Assembly (NCBI RefSeq): GCF_002577195.1
Contig: NZ_NULG01000007.1
Span: 124,001 to 188,000 of the forward strand
From: Bacillus sp. AFS041924
GTDB lineage: Bacteria; Bacillota; Bacilli; Bacillales; Bacillaceae_G
Direction of reading: 5' to 3'
Length of the DNA stretch: 64,000 nt
Made by a program: the position numbers and the translations under genes. The notes under the pieces are model-generated. The model was not told the origin of the DNA and made no database searches. It worked only from the letters and a program-made list of their open reading frames with translations. Numbering within the stretch: the first letter of the stretch is position 1; the number at the start of each line of letters is the position of its first letter. This document shows, piece after piece, positions 25,642-33,699 of the stretch.

Positions 25642-25670
25642 ATATTATCTCGCTTTTTTGAATACGTCAA
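25642..25670 (-). promoter_or_regulatory. Sigma-A promoter of the metNIQ transcript
   Basis: On the minus strand TTGACG (25665-25670) is 17 bp from TATAAT-like TAATAT (25642-25647), about 35 bp before the riboswitch begins. Confidence 0.85.
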
Positions 25671-25883
25671 GAAGCAATTTCAGATCTTTTTTTGAGAAAC
25701 TATGTTAAAAAATAGAAAATTTTTACTTACACTATCTAGCAAATCCTTTATAAACACAAGGAGAAGAAGCTTTTTCATACAAAAATTTGAATTAAATCAA
25801 ATTTAGAATATTTTTCATTTTTTTAATATTAAACATTGGTTAATACACTGGAATATCCACAAACTATTTTAAAAAGCAATAAG

Positions 25884-25922
25884 AAAAAACAGAAAAACTC
25901 AAAAAAGTTTTTCTGTTTTTTT
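25884..25922 (-). terminator. Terminator downstream of the TSUP transporter gene
   Basis: AAAAAACAGAAAAACT / AGTTTTTCTGTTTTTT form a long stem with a short loop, 10 bases after the stop codon. The remaining 25671-25883 is AT-rich with no recognised element. Confidence 0.85.
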
Positions 25923-25932
25923 AAATCCCAAT

Positions 25933-26724
25933 TCAAATCATCCATGATTTAATAATTGTAAACCAAATTTTCAATGCTGTAAAACCGATTAGAACTGCTA
26001 AAATCCCTCTTAAAACCTGCGTTTTTGTTTTTTTGCCTATTTTTGCTCCTAATGGTGAAGCAATTAAACTGGCAATTACAACGATGATCGTTGGTAAAAT
26101 CTCAACTTGCCCAGTAGAGATTTTACCGATTGTTACTCCTATTGAAGAAATAAATGTAATCGCTAATGAGGAAGCAATTGTAATTCGTGTTGGTATTTTT
26201 AAGATTGTTAACATGATTGGCACTAAAAGAAATGCTCCTCCGGCTCCAACAATCCCTGCACTAGTGCCTACAACAAAAGCCAGACTCGCTGCAAGCCAGA
26301 CGTTAATTGAGATTTGATTATTTTCTGACATCTCGATTTCTTTTCTAGGAATGAACATTAAAACGACCGCAATCATTGCTAGAATACCATAAACAAGATT
26401 AATCCCATGTTCTGAAAGCAAATTTGAACCAAATCCACCTATAAAACTTCCAATTAGTACACTAATTCCCATACTTAAGATAACTTTTTTATTTAAATAG
26501 CCACTTTTACGGTAACTTAATACACCACTTAATGTTGCAAACACTACTTGGACGGCACTTATTCCCGAAACTTGATGTGAAGTGAAAGATGCATAACCTA
26601 ATAGTGGAGGAACAAATAAAAGCATCGGATAATTTATAATTGCTCCACCTATTCCAACCATGCCTGAGATAAAGGACCCAAGAAATCCAACTAAAAAAAG
26701 TACTAAAATTAAGGTCCACTCCAT
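25933..26724 (-). CDS. TSUP (TauE/SafE) family sulfur-anion transporter
   Basis: The 263-residue membrane protein has about eight helices and the two-fold repeated pattern of the TSUP family ([23 protein letters not shown] and [21 protein letters not shown]). TSUP proteins move sulfite, thiosulfate or sulfonates. It ends the CstR-controlled gene string that encodes persulfide handling, so export of sulfite or thiosulfate made by those enzymes (as for TauE in the S. aureus cst operon) is the likely role. Its GGGGGA ribosome site follows a stem-loop at 26744-26768. Confidence 0.88.
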   Translation of the reverse strand: MEWTLILVLFLVGFLGSFISGMVGIGGAIINYPMLLFVPPLLGYASFTSHQVSGISAVQVVFATLSGVLSYRKSGYLNKKVILSMGISVLIGSFIGGFGSNLLSEHGINLVYGILAMIAVVLMFIPRKEIEMSENNQISINVWLAASLAFVVGTSAGIVGAGGAFLLVPIMLTILKIPTRITIASSLAITFISSIGVTIGKISTGQVEILPTIIVVIASLIASPLGAKIGKKTKTQVLRGILAVLIGFTALKIWFTIIKSWMI

Positions 26725-26743
26725 TTTAAGTCCCCCTATAAAA

Positions 26744-26768
26744 GAAAAGGAGAATTTGTTCTCCTTTT
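26744..26768 (-). terminator. Stem-loop between tusA and the TSUP gene
   Basis: GAAAAGGAGAA / TTCTCCTTTTC with a 3-4 nt loop, then TTTTAT on the minus strand. It may be a partial terminator that reduces transporter expression. Confidence 0.6.
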
Positions 26769-26785
26769 CCTATTAATCTATTAAT

Positions 26786-27013
26786 TTACCCTTTTTTAAT
26801 CCAAAATTTCAATACATTATCTTCTTCAGTATAGTCTAATAATTCATGTCCACCTGACTTAGCCCAAGCAGCTAGATCATTTTTAGCGCCTTTATCAGTA
26901 ACATGAATTTCTAGTACTTCACCTACTTCTATTTCAGCAATTGCCTTTCTTGTTTTTACAATTGGAATCGGACATGCTAAGCCTTTTGCGTCTAATAATT
27001 TTGTAGCTTCCAT
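26786..27013 (-). CDS. tusA: TusA-family sulfur carrier
   Basis: The 75-residue protein has the TusA signature GLACPIPIVKTRK; the CPxP Cys (residue 14) carries the persulfide. It follows the rhodanese-MBL gene by 24 bp and belongs to the same transcript. It is a stand-alone copy of the domain also fused to a rhodanese in the gene at 28210-28782, so it probably passes sulfane sulfur between the enzymes of this locus. Confidence 0.92.
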   Translation of the reverse strand: MEATKLLDAKGLACPIPIVKTRKAIAEIEVGEVLEIHVTDKGAKNDLAAWAKSGGHELLDYTEEDNVLKFWIKKG

Positions 27014-27037
27014 TCAATTTTCCTCCTAGATTGTTAC

Positions 27038-28165
27038 TTATCGTACTGCACAGCGATTTGGACCAATTTCCATTTCTCTCTGTTTTTCTGCATCTAATTT
27101 AATCTTACCCATATTTACTTCACGAATTTCTTGATAAGAGTTTGGTTGTGACGGTAAATTTTCAGTTACTAACTGTCTAAATTCACTTTCACTCTCAATG
27201 TTCAACCCATGGTTTTGAGCAAATAAAAATCCAAGGCTCTTATAAACGCTACCGTCTTCATTCAATTCGTTGATCACCATAAAGTGTGACGGTAGAACAA
27301 TTAATTCAGACGATAAGTTTCGATATCTTCTATACAGGGTATCGCGTAGATCCCCTACCCAATCCTCTGCCATTCCTGCTAGATCGGGTCTTCCGATTGA
27401 ATCAATAAATAGAATATCACCAGATAGTAAGAACTTTTCATCGATAACAAACGACGTCGATCCGATCGTATGACCTGGTGAATATAAAGCCTCAATATTG
27501 ATTGCCGTTTCACCAATCATAACTTTATTCCCGTCTTCTAATGGACTATATTCAAAAGTAACTTCTTTTGCATCCTTAGGAGGTAACCAGTATGTTGCGC
27601 CAGTTAATTTAGCAATTTGCCTTCCACCAGAAATATGATCTGCATGAAGATGAGTATCAAATACATGAGTGATTTTAGCTTTCTTTGTATTTGCATAGTC
27701 AATGTAAATATCAGTCATTCGAGTCGAGTCAATAATAGCAGCCTCGCCATTAGAGATGACCATGTAAGATAAACATCCTTTACCAATTCGTACAAATTGA
27801 TACATTTCTCCACCATTTCTTAAATCAGCAATTTTTACTGGTTCTAGATGCTCACTCCACTCTTTCATTCCGCCCTCTAGGTAAAAAACATCAAGTCCCT
27901 CATCTGAAAGCATCTCTGCGATCATAATGGAAGATCCTTCTTTAGCGCACACCACTAAAATATCTTTACTTGTAGGAATCTGCCCTAAAATATCCTCTAC
28001 CCCATCAAGTAAATCAAAATAAGGTATATTTAAATGTTCAAAATTTGAACCTTCAATTTTCCAATCATTATAGTCGTCAGAATTGCGAACATCTAAAATA
28101 AATAGTTCTTCTTTATCAAATATTTTCTTTGTAATCTCTTTTGCAGACATTGAAGTGACTGCCAT
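27038..28165 (-). CDS. Rhodanese-MBL fusion, persulfide dioxygenase-like
   Basis: The 375-residue enzyme has an N-terminal rhodanese domain (about residues 1-108, active Cys73 in VVCAKEGSS) joined to a metallo-beta-lactamase domain (about 115-340) with THLHADH at 171-177 and later metal ligands in SPGHTIGS and SGDILFID. This is the ETHE1/CstB-type persulfide dioxygenase fold, which oxidises persulfide to sulfite. In S. aureus CstB the rhodanese part lies at the C-terminus; here it comes first. The ATG is preceded by GGGGGG, which overlaps a half CstR site. Confidence 0.88.
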   Translation of the reverse strand: MAVTSMSAKEITKKIFDKEELFILDVRNSDDYNDWKIEGSNFEHLNIPYFDLLDGVEDILGQIPTSKDILVVCAKEGSSIMIAEMLSDEGLDVFYLEGGMKEWSEHLEPVKIADLRNGGEMYQFVRIGKGCLSYMVISNGEAAIIDSTRMTDIYIDYANTKKAKITHVFDTHLHADHISGGRQIAKLTGATYWLPPKDAKEVTFEYSPLEDGNKVMIGETAINIEALYSPGHTIGSTSFVIDEKFLLSGDILFIDSIGRPDLAGMAEDWVGDLRDTLYRRYRNLSSELIVLPSHFMVINELNEDGSVYKSLGFLFAQNHGLNIESESEFRQLVTENLPSQPNSYQEIREVNMGKIKLDAEKQREMEIGPNRCAVR

Positions 28166-28169
28166 CCTT

Positions 28170-28183
28170 TATACCCCCCATAG
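28170..28183 (-). promoter_or_regulatory. Half CstR-like site at the rhodanese-MBL ribosome site
   Basis: TACCC is followed by CCCA but not by GGGTA, so only one arm matches. A weak or decayed operator, or simply the G-rich ribosome site. Confidence 0.2.
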
Positions 28184-28209
28184 AATATTTTTAACTAAAA
28201 AAAATTGGA

Positions 28210-28782
28210 TTAACCTTTGATACTTACTGTTTCACCAGACCACTCGCTCATTCCAGGTAATACATTAAACACATTAGTAAAACCATTTGAAGCAAGCAAT
28301 TGAGCAGCAAAATCACTACGGTTACCTGTTCTACAAATAATATAAATTTCGTGTTCTTTATCTAATTCAGATAATCGGTTTTCTAATTCACCTAAAGGTA
28401 TAGATACCGCGTTTGGTATATGATTAAATACATATTCTGCTTCTTCTCTTACATCTAAAACGATTGTATTTTCGTTTTGTAGCTTCTGATCTAATTGTTC
28501 ATTCGTTACGATCTTTTCAAACTTCTTTTCAACTGTATTTTCATCTGAAGATTTTCTTAAATAATGGCGTAATACTTCACCGTTTTCGATCGTTCCTAAG
28601 TATTGATTTCCAGTGCTTTCTGCCCAAGCTTTAATGTCTGCCTTAGAGCCTTTATCAGTCGCTTGAACCTCAATAACTTGGCCACTTTCTAATTCCTTCA
28701 TTGCTTTTCTTGTCTTCACAATCGGCATTGGACATGCTAATCCTCTTGCGTCTAATTTCATGTTTGATTTTATGAATTCCAT
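28210..28782 (-). CDS. TusA-rhodanese fusion (CstA-like sulfurtransferase)
   Basis: The 190-residue protein combines a TusA domain (residues 8-76, LACPMPIVKTRK with Cys17) and a rhodanese domain (about 92-188) whose active loop is CRTGNRSD, Cys150. S. aureus CstA is a related multidomain rhodanese-TusA protein that moves sulfane sulfur in the CstR operon. ATG is preceded by GGAGG. A near-consensus CstR site lies just upstream at 28804-28819. Confidence 0.9.
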   Translation of the reverse strand: MEFIKSNMKLDARGLACPMPIVKTRKAMKELESGQVIEVQATDKGSKADIKAWAESTGNQYLGTIENGEVLRHYLRKSSDENTVEKKFEKIVTNEQLDQKLQNENTIVLDVREEAEYVFNHIPNAVSIPLGELENRLSELDKEHEIYIICRTGNRSDFAAQLLASNGFTNVFNVLPGMSEWSGETVSIKG

Positions 28783-28803
28783 TTTTCGTCCTCCGTACTT
28801 TAA

Positions 28804-28819
28804 ATACCATTAGGGGTAT
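28804..28819. promoter_or_regulatory. CstR-like operator, one mismatch
   Basis: TACCA-TTAG-GGGTA differs at one position from TACCC-N4-GGGTA found at the other sites. It lies 22 bp before the TusA-rhodanese start, so it may be an internal control point of the operon. Confidence 0.5.
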
Positions 28820-28838
28820 TATTTTATTCAAAAAAAAA

Positions 28839-29135
28839 TTATTCTACGCTTCCTTCCCAAGAAAGCATGCCGCCTATCATATTTTTTGCATTATACCCAT
28901 TAGATTGGAGGAAATCTGTTGCACGACCACTTCTAGCACCAGATCGACAAACCATAATATATTCTTTTGATTTATCTAATTCGTCTAATCGAAATTCAAT
29001 TAATCCAAGCGGAATATGAATAGCCTCTGGAATCTTACCAGCAGCAACCTCATCTACTTCACGAACATCGATAATATTTATTTCTTTCCCAGTATTTACA
29101 TGCTTCTCAAGTTCGATCGGAGTTATTTCTTTCAT
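28839..29135 (-). CDS. Single-domain rhodanese
   Basis: The 98-residue rhodanese has IIDVREVDEVAAGKIPEAIHIPLG and active loop CRSGARSG (Cys63). It transfers sulfane sulfur, for example from persulfides to thiols. It lies between the DsrE-like gene (20 bp upstream) and the TusA-rhodanese gene, in one transcript. Confidence 0.92.
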   Translation of the reverse strand: MKEITPIELEKHVNTGKEINIIDVREVDEVAAGKIPEAIHIPLGLIEFRLDELDKSKEYIMVCRSGARSGRATDFLQSNGYNAKNMIGGMLSWEGSVE

Positions 29136-29155
29136 GTTATTCAGATCCTTTCAAA

Positions 29156-29632
29156 TTAAATAAATAAGTTAACCTGACCTTCTTCCGCTTCACCAATGTA
29201 GGCTGCAACACCTGCATACTCAATATTTTCTAATAGCTCTTCGGTTTGTAGACCTAACAAATCCATTGTCATTGTACAAGCTACTAAATTTATATCTTGT
29301 TCTTGTGCCATTTCGATTAATTGTGGCAAAGGTAGCGCATTATGTTTTTTTATAATATCTTTAATCATTTTTGGTCCGAATCCAGCAAAATTCATTTTAG
29401 AAAGTCCCATTTTATCAGCACCTCTAGGCATCATCTTTCCAAACATCTTTTCAATAAAACCTTTTTTAGTAGCCACATGCTCGCCTTTACGTAATGCATT
29501 TAATCCCCAAAACGTATGAAAAATAGTTACTTCATGATCAAAAGCTGCCGCTCCATTTGCAATAATATAAGCTGCCATCGCTTTATCATAATCTCCACTA
29601 AATAGAATGATATTTGTTTTCTTCGTTGTCAT
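29156..29632 (-). CDS. DsrE/DsrF-like (DsrE2) sulfur-relay protein
   Basis: The 158-residue protein has the DsrE2 layout: NIILFSGDYDKAMAAYIIANGAAAFDHEVTIFHTFWGLN at the start and the conserved Cys119 in LVACTMTMDLLG. DsrE2 proteins often sit beside TusA and rhodaneses and mobilise sulfane sulfur; a short hydrophobic stretch near 20-32 may associate with membranes. It is the first gene of the CstR-controlled operon, about 25 bp downstream of operator 29657-29672. Confidence 0.9.
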   Translation of the reverse strand: MTTKKTNIILFSGDYDKAMAAYIIANGAAAFDHEVTIFHTFWGLNALRKGEHVATKKGFIEKMFGKMMPRGADKMGLSKMNFAGFGPKMIKDIIKKHNALPLPQLIEMAQEQDINLVACTMTMDLLGLQTEELLENIEYAGVAAYIGEAEEGQVNLFI

Positions 29633-29656
29633 AATTTTTTCTCCTCATCGCTTTTT

Positions 29657-29672
29657 ATACCCTTAAGGGTAT
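29657..29672. promoter_or_regulatory. CstR operator 1 (leader of sulfur operon)
   Basis: Perfect palindrome ATACCC-TTAA-GGGTAT located between the start point and the DsrE-like gene. Confidence 0.85.
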
Positions 29673-29702
29673 TTTACAAAGCAAAAAAATATATTTATAT
29701 AT

Positions 29703-29732
29703 ACTATTACCCCCATGGGTATATGATGTCAA
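29703..29732 (-). promoter_or_regulatory. Promoter of the sulfur operon with CstR operator 2 in the spacer
   Basis: On the minus strand TTGACA (29727-29732) is 17 bp from TAATAG. The spacer contains TACCC-CCAT-GGGTA (29708-29721), so a bound repressor would block polymerase directly. Confidence 0.8.
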
Positions 29733-29757
29733 AAATAAAAAATTGTGTCAATTCTTG

Positions 29758-30018
29758 TTATCTACTTTTTACAAGTAAATTCACTGCTTCTTTCACTAAA
29801 TCTTCAGCATTTTGTCCGTTTTCATTTGCACTTCGTACACAATCCACTAGGTTTGAACTTACAATGACTCCAATCGTACGATCCAAAGCTGATTTAACTG
29901 CTGATAACTGTGTTATGACTTCTTTACAGTCTTTTTCTTCTTCCATCATTTTTAAAATTCCACGAACCTGCCCCTCAATTCGCTTTATTCTATTTTTTAC
30001 TGGATCATCATATTTCAT
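29758..30018 (-). CDS. cstR: CsoR-family persulfide-sensing repressor CstR
   Basis: The 86-residue all-helical DUF156 protein has the two conserved cysteines Cys31 and Cys60. The residues where CsoR has its copper-binding His are not His-Cys here (SSNLVDCVRSA), so the protein fits the CstR class that forms di- or trisulfide links when persulfides rise. It lies directly upstream of the sulfur operon, in the same direction but with its own promoter, which carries a TACCC-N4-GGGTA operator (autoregulation). Other DUF156 members (CsoR, FrmR) are less likely given the neighbours. Confidence 0.9.
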   Translation of the reverse strand: MKYDDPVKNRIKRIEGQVRGILKMMEEEKDCKEVITQLSAVKSALDRTIGVIVSSNLVDCVRSANENGQNAEDLVKEAVNLLVKSR

Positions 30019-30093
30019 TATATTCCCCCTAACTTATAGAACTAATTAAGCTTAACCATGTATTTAGAATAAATGTGTCATATTCTTACTTGT

Positions 30094-30122
30094 AATATAT
30101 ACCCCTAAGGGTATAATGTCAA
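30094..30122 (-). promoter_or_regulatory. cstR promoter with CstR operator in the spacer
   Basis: On the minus strand TTGACA (30117-30122) and TATATT (30094-30099) are exactly 17 bp apart. The spacer holds the operator TACCC-CTAA-GGGTA (30100-30113). Same arrangement as the sulfur-operon promoter. Confidence 0.88.
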
Positions 30123-30213
30123 CCAATTAATTTTAACTAAATTGGGGCATATTAAAGTGAAGTTCTCCGCATTTTATTGAAAGAATTATTATTTATGAAT
30201 CTACAAAAAAGAT

Positions 30214-30389
30214 CACAATAAAATGATCTCAGACTGCCCGCCAAACGCTCGCTTTCTTCGTCGCTTCGCCTGCTGTGTGCGGTGCTCATTACCCTTTAGG
30301 GTAACTCCCCGCCTTGAAAGACAAGCGCTTGTAATCAGTCTGAAAATCAAATTTTTGAGACTTTGTCTACTCACTGAGTTCACAATAAA
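30214..30389. mobile_element. GC-rich inserted repeat with 9-bp flanking direct repeats (MITE-like)
   Basis: CACAATAAA occurs at 30214-30222 and 30381-30389, like a target-site duplication. Between them is a segment far richer in G+C than its surroundings, bounded in part by TCAGACTG (30229-30236) and its complement CAGTCTGA (30336-30343). It has no coding frame of note and contains the palindrome TACCC-TTTA-GGGTA at 30290-30303. Such short GC-rich intergenic repeats are common in Bacillus genomes. Whether this one is dispersed needs the rest of the genome. Confidence 0.55.
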
Positions 30390-30416
30390 GTCAACTTAAA
30401 TACTCTCGTTTATATT

Positions 30417-31892
30417 TCAAGATTTTACTGTCAGTTCCATCTCAAAATAACTCTCCACTTCCATAACTGCTTCGTCCTTATGGATAAAGTCATTTTTCTC
30501 TTTTAGATAAATATAGTCTTTAGACCATTCTCCAATATTTTGAATAATATCTTTTAAAGCATTCGTAAAAATTAATGCTTCTTCATTTGTAGTCGTTGGA
30601 TGAACACTCATACGAATCCAGCCAGGCTTTACGCTAATATTTCCATTATCGATTTCATCCGTAATTGCTTTAGACATTTCTCTTGTAATATTTAGTAGCA
30701 TATGCCCGTAAGTACCAGCACATGAACAGCCACCTCGTACTTGAATACCGAAACGATCATTTAATAATCTAACGACTAAATTATGATGAATATCTTTTAA
30801 ATAAAAAGAATAGAAGCCTAATCTTGGATTACTTGAATCTTCAAGTAACATGACATTTTCAATTGTTCTAAGTTCATCTAATACGATGTGTGACAATTCT
30901 TCTTCACGTTTTAATATATTCGTTGTACCCATTGCATCTTTTACCTTAATCGCAAGTGCCGTTCTAATTGTTTGTAAAAATCCTGGAGTGCCTCCATCTT
31001 CTCTTTCACGAATATTGTTAATATATTTTTTCTCACCCCAAGGGTTTGTCCACTCCACAGTTCCTCCGCCTGGATGATCTGGAATTTTATTTTGATACAT
31101 CGAAGAATCAAAAATTAAAACTCCACTACTACCAGGTCCTCCTAAAAACTTATGTGGTGAGAATAGAATTGCATCAAGCTTTTCCATTGGATCACTAGGG
31201 TGCATATCGATGTCAACATATGGTGCAGAAGCTGAGAAGTCAACAAAGCAAACTCCATTATATTCATGCATCAGTCTAGCTAGCTTATGGTAAGGTGTAA
31301 TTAATCCAGATACATTAGAGCAAGCACTAAACGATCCAATTAATTTTCGTTTATTTTTGTAAAACTCAAGACGTTCTCTTAAAAATTGTAAATTGACTAC
31401 ATTATTACAGCAATTAGGTACAACTTCTACATCACAAATCGTTTCTAGCCACGAAGTATGATTGCTATGATGCTCCATGCTTGTTATAAAAACAATCGGT
31501 CTTTCTTCTTCAGGTAAACTTAAACGAAAATGAAAATTTTCATGAATTTTCAAGCCTAAAATTCGTTGAAACTTATTCATCACGCCTGTCATTCCTGAAC
31601 CATCAGTTATGATCGTGTCGGAAGCGCTTGCATTAACATGCTCCTTTATAATCTTTAATGCTTCATGATAACAATTCGTCATCGTACTTCCAGTTATATT
31701 TGATTCAGTATGTGTATTTGCAACATACGGTCCAAAAGTTGAAACCAATTTTTCTTCAATTGGTCGATATAACCTACCGCTCGCAGCCCAATCTAAGTAG
31801 ACCATTTTCTTCTCGCCAAATGGTGATAAAAATGATCCTTCACTTCCAATAATCTCTTTTCTAAATTGTGAAAAATACTTTTCTAAATTCAA
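30417..31892 (-). CDS. Class-V aminotransferase / cysteine desulfurase-like PLP enzyme
   Basis: The 491-residue enzyme is longer than SufS/IscS (about 400). It has VYLDWAASGRLYRPIEE at the start, MEHHSNHTSW, FVDFSASAPYVDIDM, the PLP lysine in FSPHKFLGGPGSSG and a C-terminal loop RGGCSCAGTYGH. That loop places cysteines where desulfurases keep their catalytic Cys. The TTG start follows GGGGCG by 6 bases. A perfect CstR-type palindrome lies 85 bp upstream, linking it to the persulfide response. A role in making or consuming sulfane sulfur from cysteine or a related amino acid is inferred. It may instead act on a different amino acid, as with the unassigned class-V proteins of this length. Confidence 0.8.
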   Translation of the reverse strand: MNLEKYFSQFRKEIIGSEGSFLSPFGEKKMVYLDWAASGRLYRPIEEKLVSTFGPYVANTHTESNITGSTMTNCYHEALKIIKEHVNASASDTIITDGSGMTGVMNKFQRILGLKIHENFHFRLSLPEEERPIVFITSMEHHSNHTSWLETICDVEVVPNCCNNVVNLQFLRERLEFYKNKRKLIGSFSACSNVSGLITPYHKLARLMHEYNGVCFVDFSASAPYVDIDMHPSDPMEKLDAILFSPHKFLGGPGSSGVLIFDSSMYQNKIPDHPGGGTVEWTNPWGEKKYINNIREREDGGTPGFLQTIRTALAIKVKDAMGTTNILKREEELSHIVLDELRTIENVMLLEDSSNPRLGFYSFYLKDIHHNLVVRLLNDRFGIQVRGGCSCAGTYGHMLLNITREMSKAITDEIDNGNISVKPGWIRMSVHPTTTNEEALIFTNALKDIIQNIGEWSKDYIYLKEKNDFIHKDEAVMEVESYFEMELTVKS

Positions 31893-31976
31893 TTTTATCG
31901 CCCCTAATGAGAATATGTTATGTGCTTTTTAATTCATGACCCTGATCAAAGGATTTAGATAAATCCAAGTATTCCA

Positions 31977-31992
31977 ATACCCTATTGGGTAT
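31977..31992. promoter_or_regulatory. CstR-type operator upstream of the class-V PLP enzyme
   Basis: ATACCC-TATT-GGGTAT is a perfect match to the two strongest sites near cstR. No clear -35/-10 pair surrounds it, so the exact promoter position is uncertain. Confidence 0.75.
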
Positions 31993-32008
31993 TTTTTCGA
32001 ATGCACTG

Positions 32009-32037
32009 AAGCCAATCCGTTCGTATCGGAGTGGCTT
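32009..32037. other. Stem-loop between dsdA and the PLP enzyme
   Basis: AAGCCAATCCG pairs with CGGAGTGGCTT with one A-G mismatch and a 7-nt loop. No T-run follows on either strand. The rest of 31893-32194 is AT-rich with no gene. Confidence 0.45.
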
Positions 32038-32194
32038 ATATCATCCATTTTTTTACAGTGAAATTAAAAAGAAAATTTCTTGCGTCAAAATCTAAATAGA
32101 AAACTTATTTACTTTATAAATATATGTCAAATTATTCTGCATTAAAAGAATTTTTTCACTTTTAAAATATGAGTAATGTTTAACTCTATATATT

Positions 32195-33532
32195 TTATTT
32201 AGAAGGAGACCCCTTTTGATAGTACTCTTTCATCATTTTTTCCGGGACCATACTACCACCTGTCCCCCAAATTAAATGAGTACTTTTCTCCATTTTTTTT
32301 ACTAAATTATTTTTTGCTAAATAATCGTTACCTTCATTAAATAATTTAATTGGACCAATCATACCCGCTAACGCCGATGGTTCTAAATATAGCTCCTCAG
32401 TGTCGACTAATTGCTTTAACATTGAATATAATTTTTCATCACTGACAGTATAACAACCACTTAAAAAGGGCTCAATAATTTTTCCAACAAAACCGGATGG
32501 TCGCCCTACTGCTAATCCATCTGCATCTGTTTTATTATCAATACCAAAATCTTGAACCGAAACTTGATCATTTAATCCAGTCATTAATCCAAGCATCATA
32601 CAAGGAGAATGAGTAGGCTCGGCAAAGAAGCAATGAACATTATCTTCAAATAATAATTTCAAACCAAATGCCACACCCCCGGGTCCTCCACCGACTCCGC
32701 AAGGTAAATAAACAAATAACGGGTGATTTTCATCAATCGTAATGTCTAATTCCTCCAATTGCTTCTTCAAGCGTGAAGCCGCAACCGCATACCCTAAAAA
32801 TAAATCATGTGAATTTTCATCATCTACAAAATAACAAGCAGGATCGGCAGCTGCTTGCATTCGCCCTTCTTCAACTGCCTTGCTATAATCTGCTTCATAT
32901 TCAATAACTTCGACGTTCTTACTTCTGAGTAAATCTTTTTTCCATTGCTTTGCATCTGCCGACATATGTACAGTTACTTTAAAACCTAATTTGGCACTGA
33001 TGATACCTATACTCAATCCTAAATTCCCTGTAGACCCTACTGCAATTGAATATTGTGAGTAAAATTCTTTAATTTGATCACTAGCTAAAATCGAGTAATC
33101 ATCCTCTTTCGTTACTAATTGGTGCTCAAATGCTAAGTCTTCGGCGTGCTTTAAAATTTCATAAATACCCCCTCTTGCTTTAATTGAACCAGATATCGGT
33201 AAGTGACTGTCACATTTTAATAATAGTTTTCCTAATATAGTTTCCTCGTAATTTTTCTCTAACGATTGTTTCATGAAAGGAATTTGTACTAAAGGAGATT
33301 CAATGATCCCATTTGTTTCCTGCGTTTCTGGAAAAACCTTTGAAATATATGGGGCAAAGCGTTTTAATCGCTCATCTGCGTCCTTTACATCCTCTTGAGT
33401 AAGAGGTGAGTTTTTAATTGCTGATTGAAATTGAACAAGATTAGGATTCGACCAAAAATATTCTTCTAAATTAATAACTTGATTTAGCATAGGATAGTTT
33501 TTCTTATATGTCTCGATATTTATTTTCTGCAT
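32195..33532 (-). CDS. dsdA: D-serine ammonia-lyase
   Basis: The 445-residue PLP enzyme of fold type II converts D-serine to pyruvate and ammonia. Visible are the PLP-lysine block [43 protein letters not shown] and [15 protein letters not shown], all typical of DsdA. Length matches E. coli DsdA (442). ATG follows GGGGGG by 6 bases. No transporter or DsdC-type regulator is adjacent, so regulation is unclear. It is separated from the PLP enzyme downstream by a 302-bp gap with an operator for the latter, so they are probably not one transcript. Confidence 0.93.
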   Translation of the reverse strand: MQKINIETYKKNYPMLNQVINLEEYFWSNPNLVQFQSAIKNSPLTQEDVKDADERLKRFAPYISKVFPETQETNGIIESPLVQIPFMKQSLEKNYEETILGKLLLKCDSHLPISGSIKARGGIYEILKHAEDLAFEHQLVTKEDDYSILASDQIKEFYSQYSIAVGSTGNLGLSIGIISAKLGFKVTVHMSADAKQWKKDLLRSKNVEVIEYEADYSKAVEEGRMQAAADPACYFVDDENSHDLFLGYAVAASRLKKQLEELDITIDENHPLFVYLPCGVGGGPGGVAFGLKLLFEDNVHCFFAEPTHSPCMMLGLMTGLNDQVSVQDFGIDNKTDADGLAVGRPSGFVGKIIEPFLSGCYTVSDEKLYSMLKQLVDTEELYLEPSALAGMIGPIKLFNEGNDYLAKNNLVKKMEKSTHLIWGTGGSMVPEKMMKEYYQKGSPSK

Positions 33533-33699
33533 CTATTTCCCCCCTAGTTTTATTTATTTGTAGTTTAACAGATATTCTACCTAGATATCATATCCCCCTT
33601 TCCATGAAGTAAATCTTATGTAAAAATGCATAGGACTTCATTGGATTAGTAGATGAATGAAACTATACTATTTATAAGCAATTGCAACTGGAGGAAATT

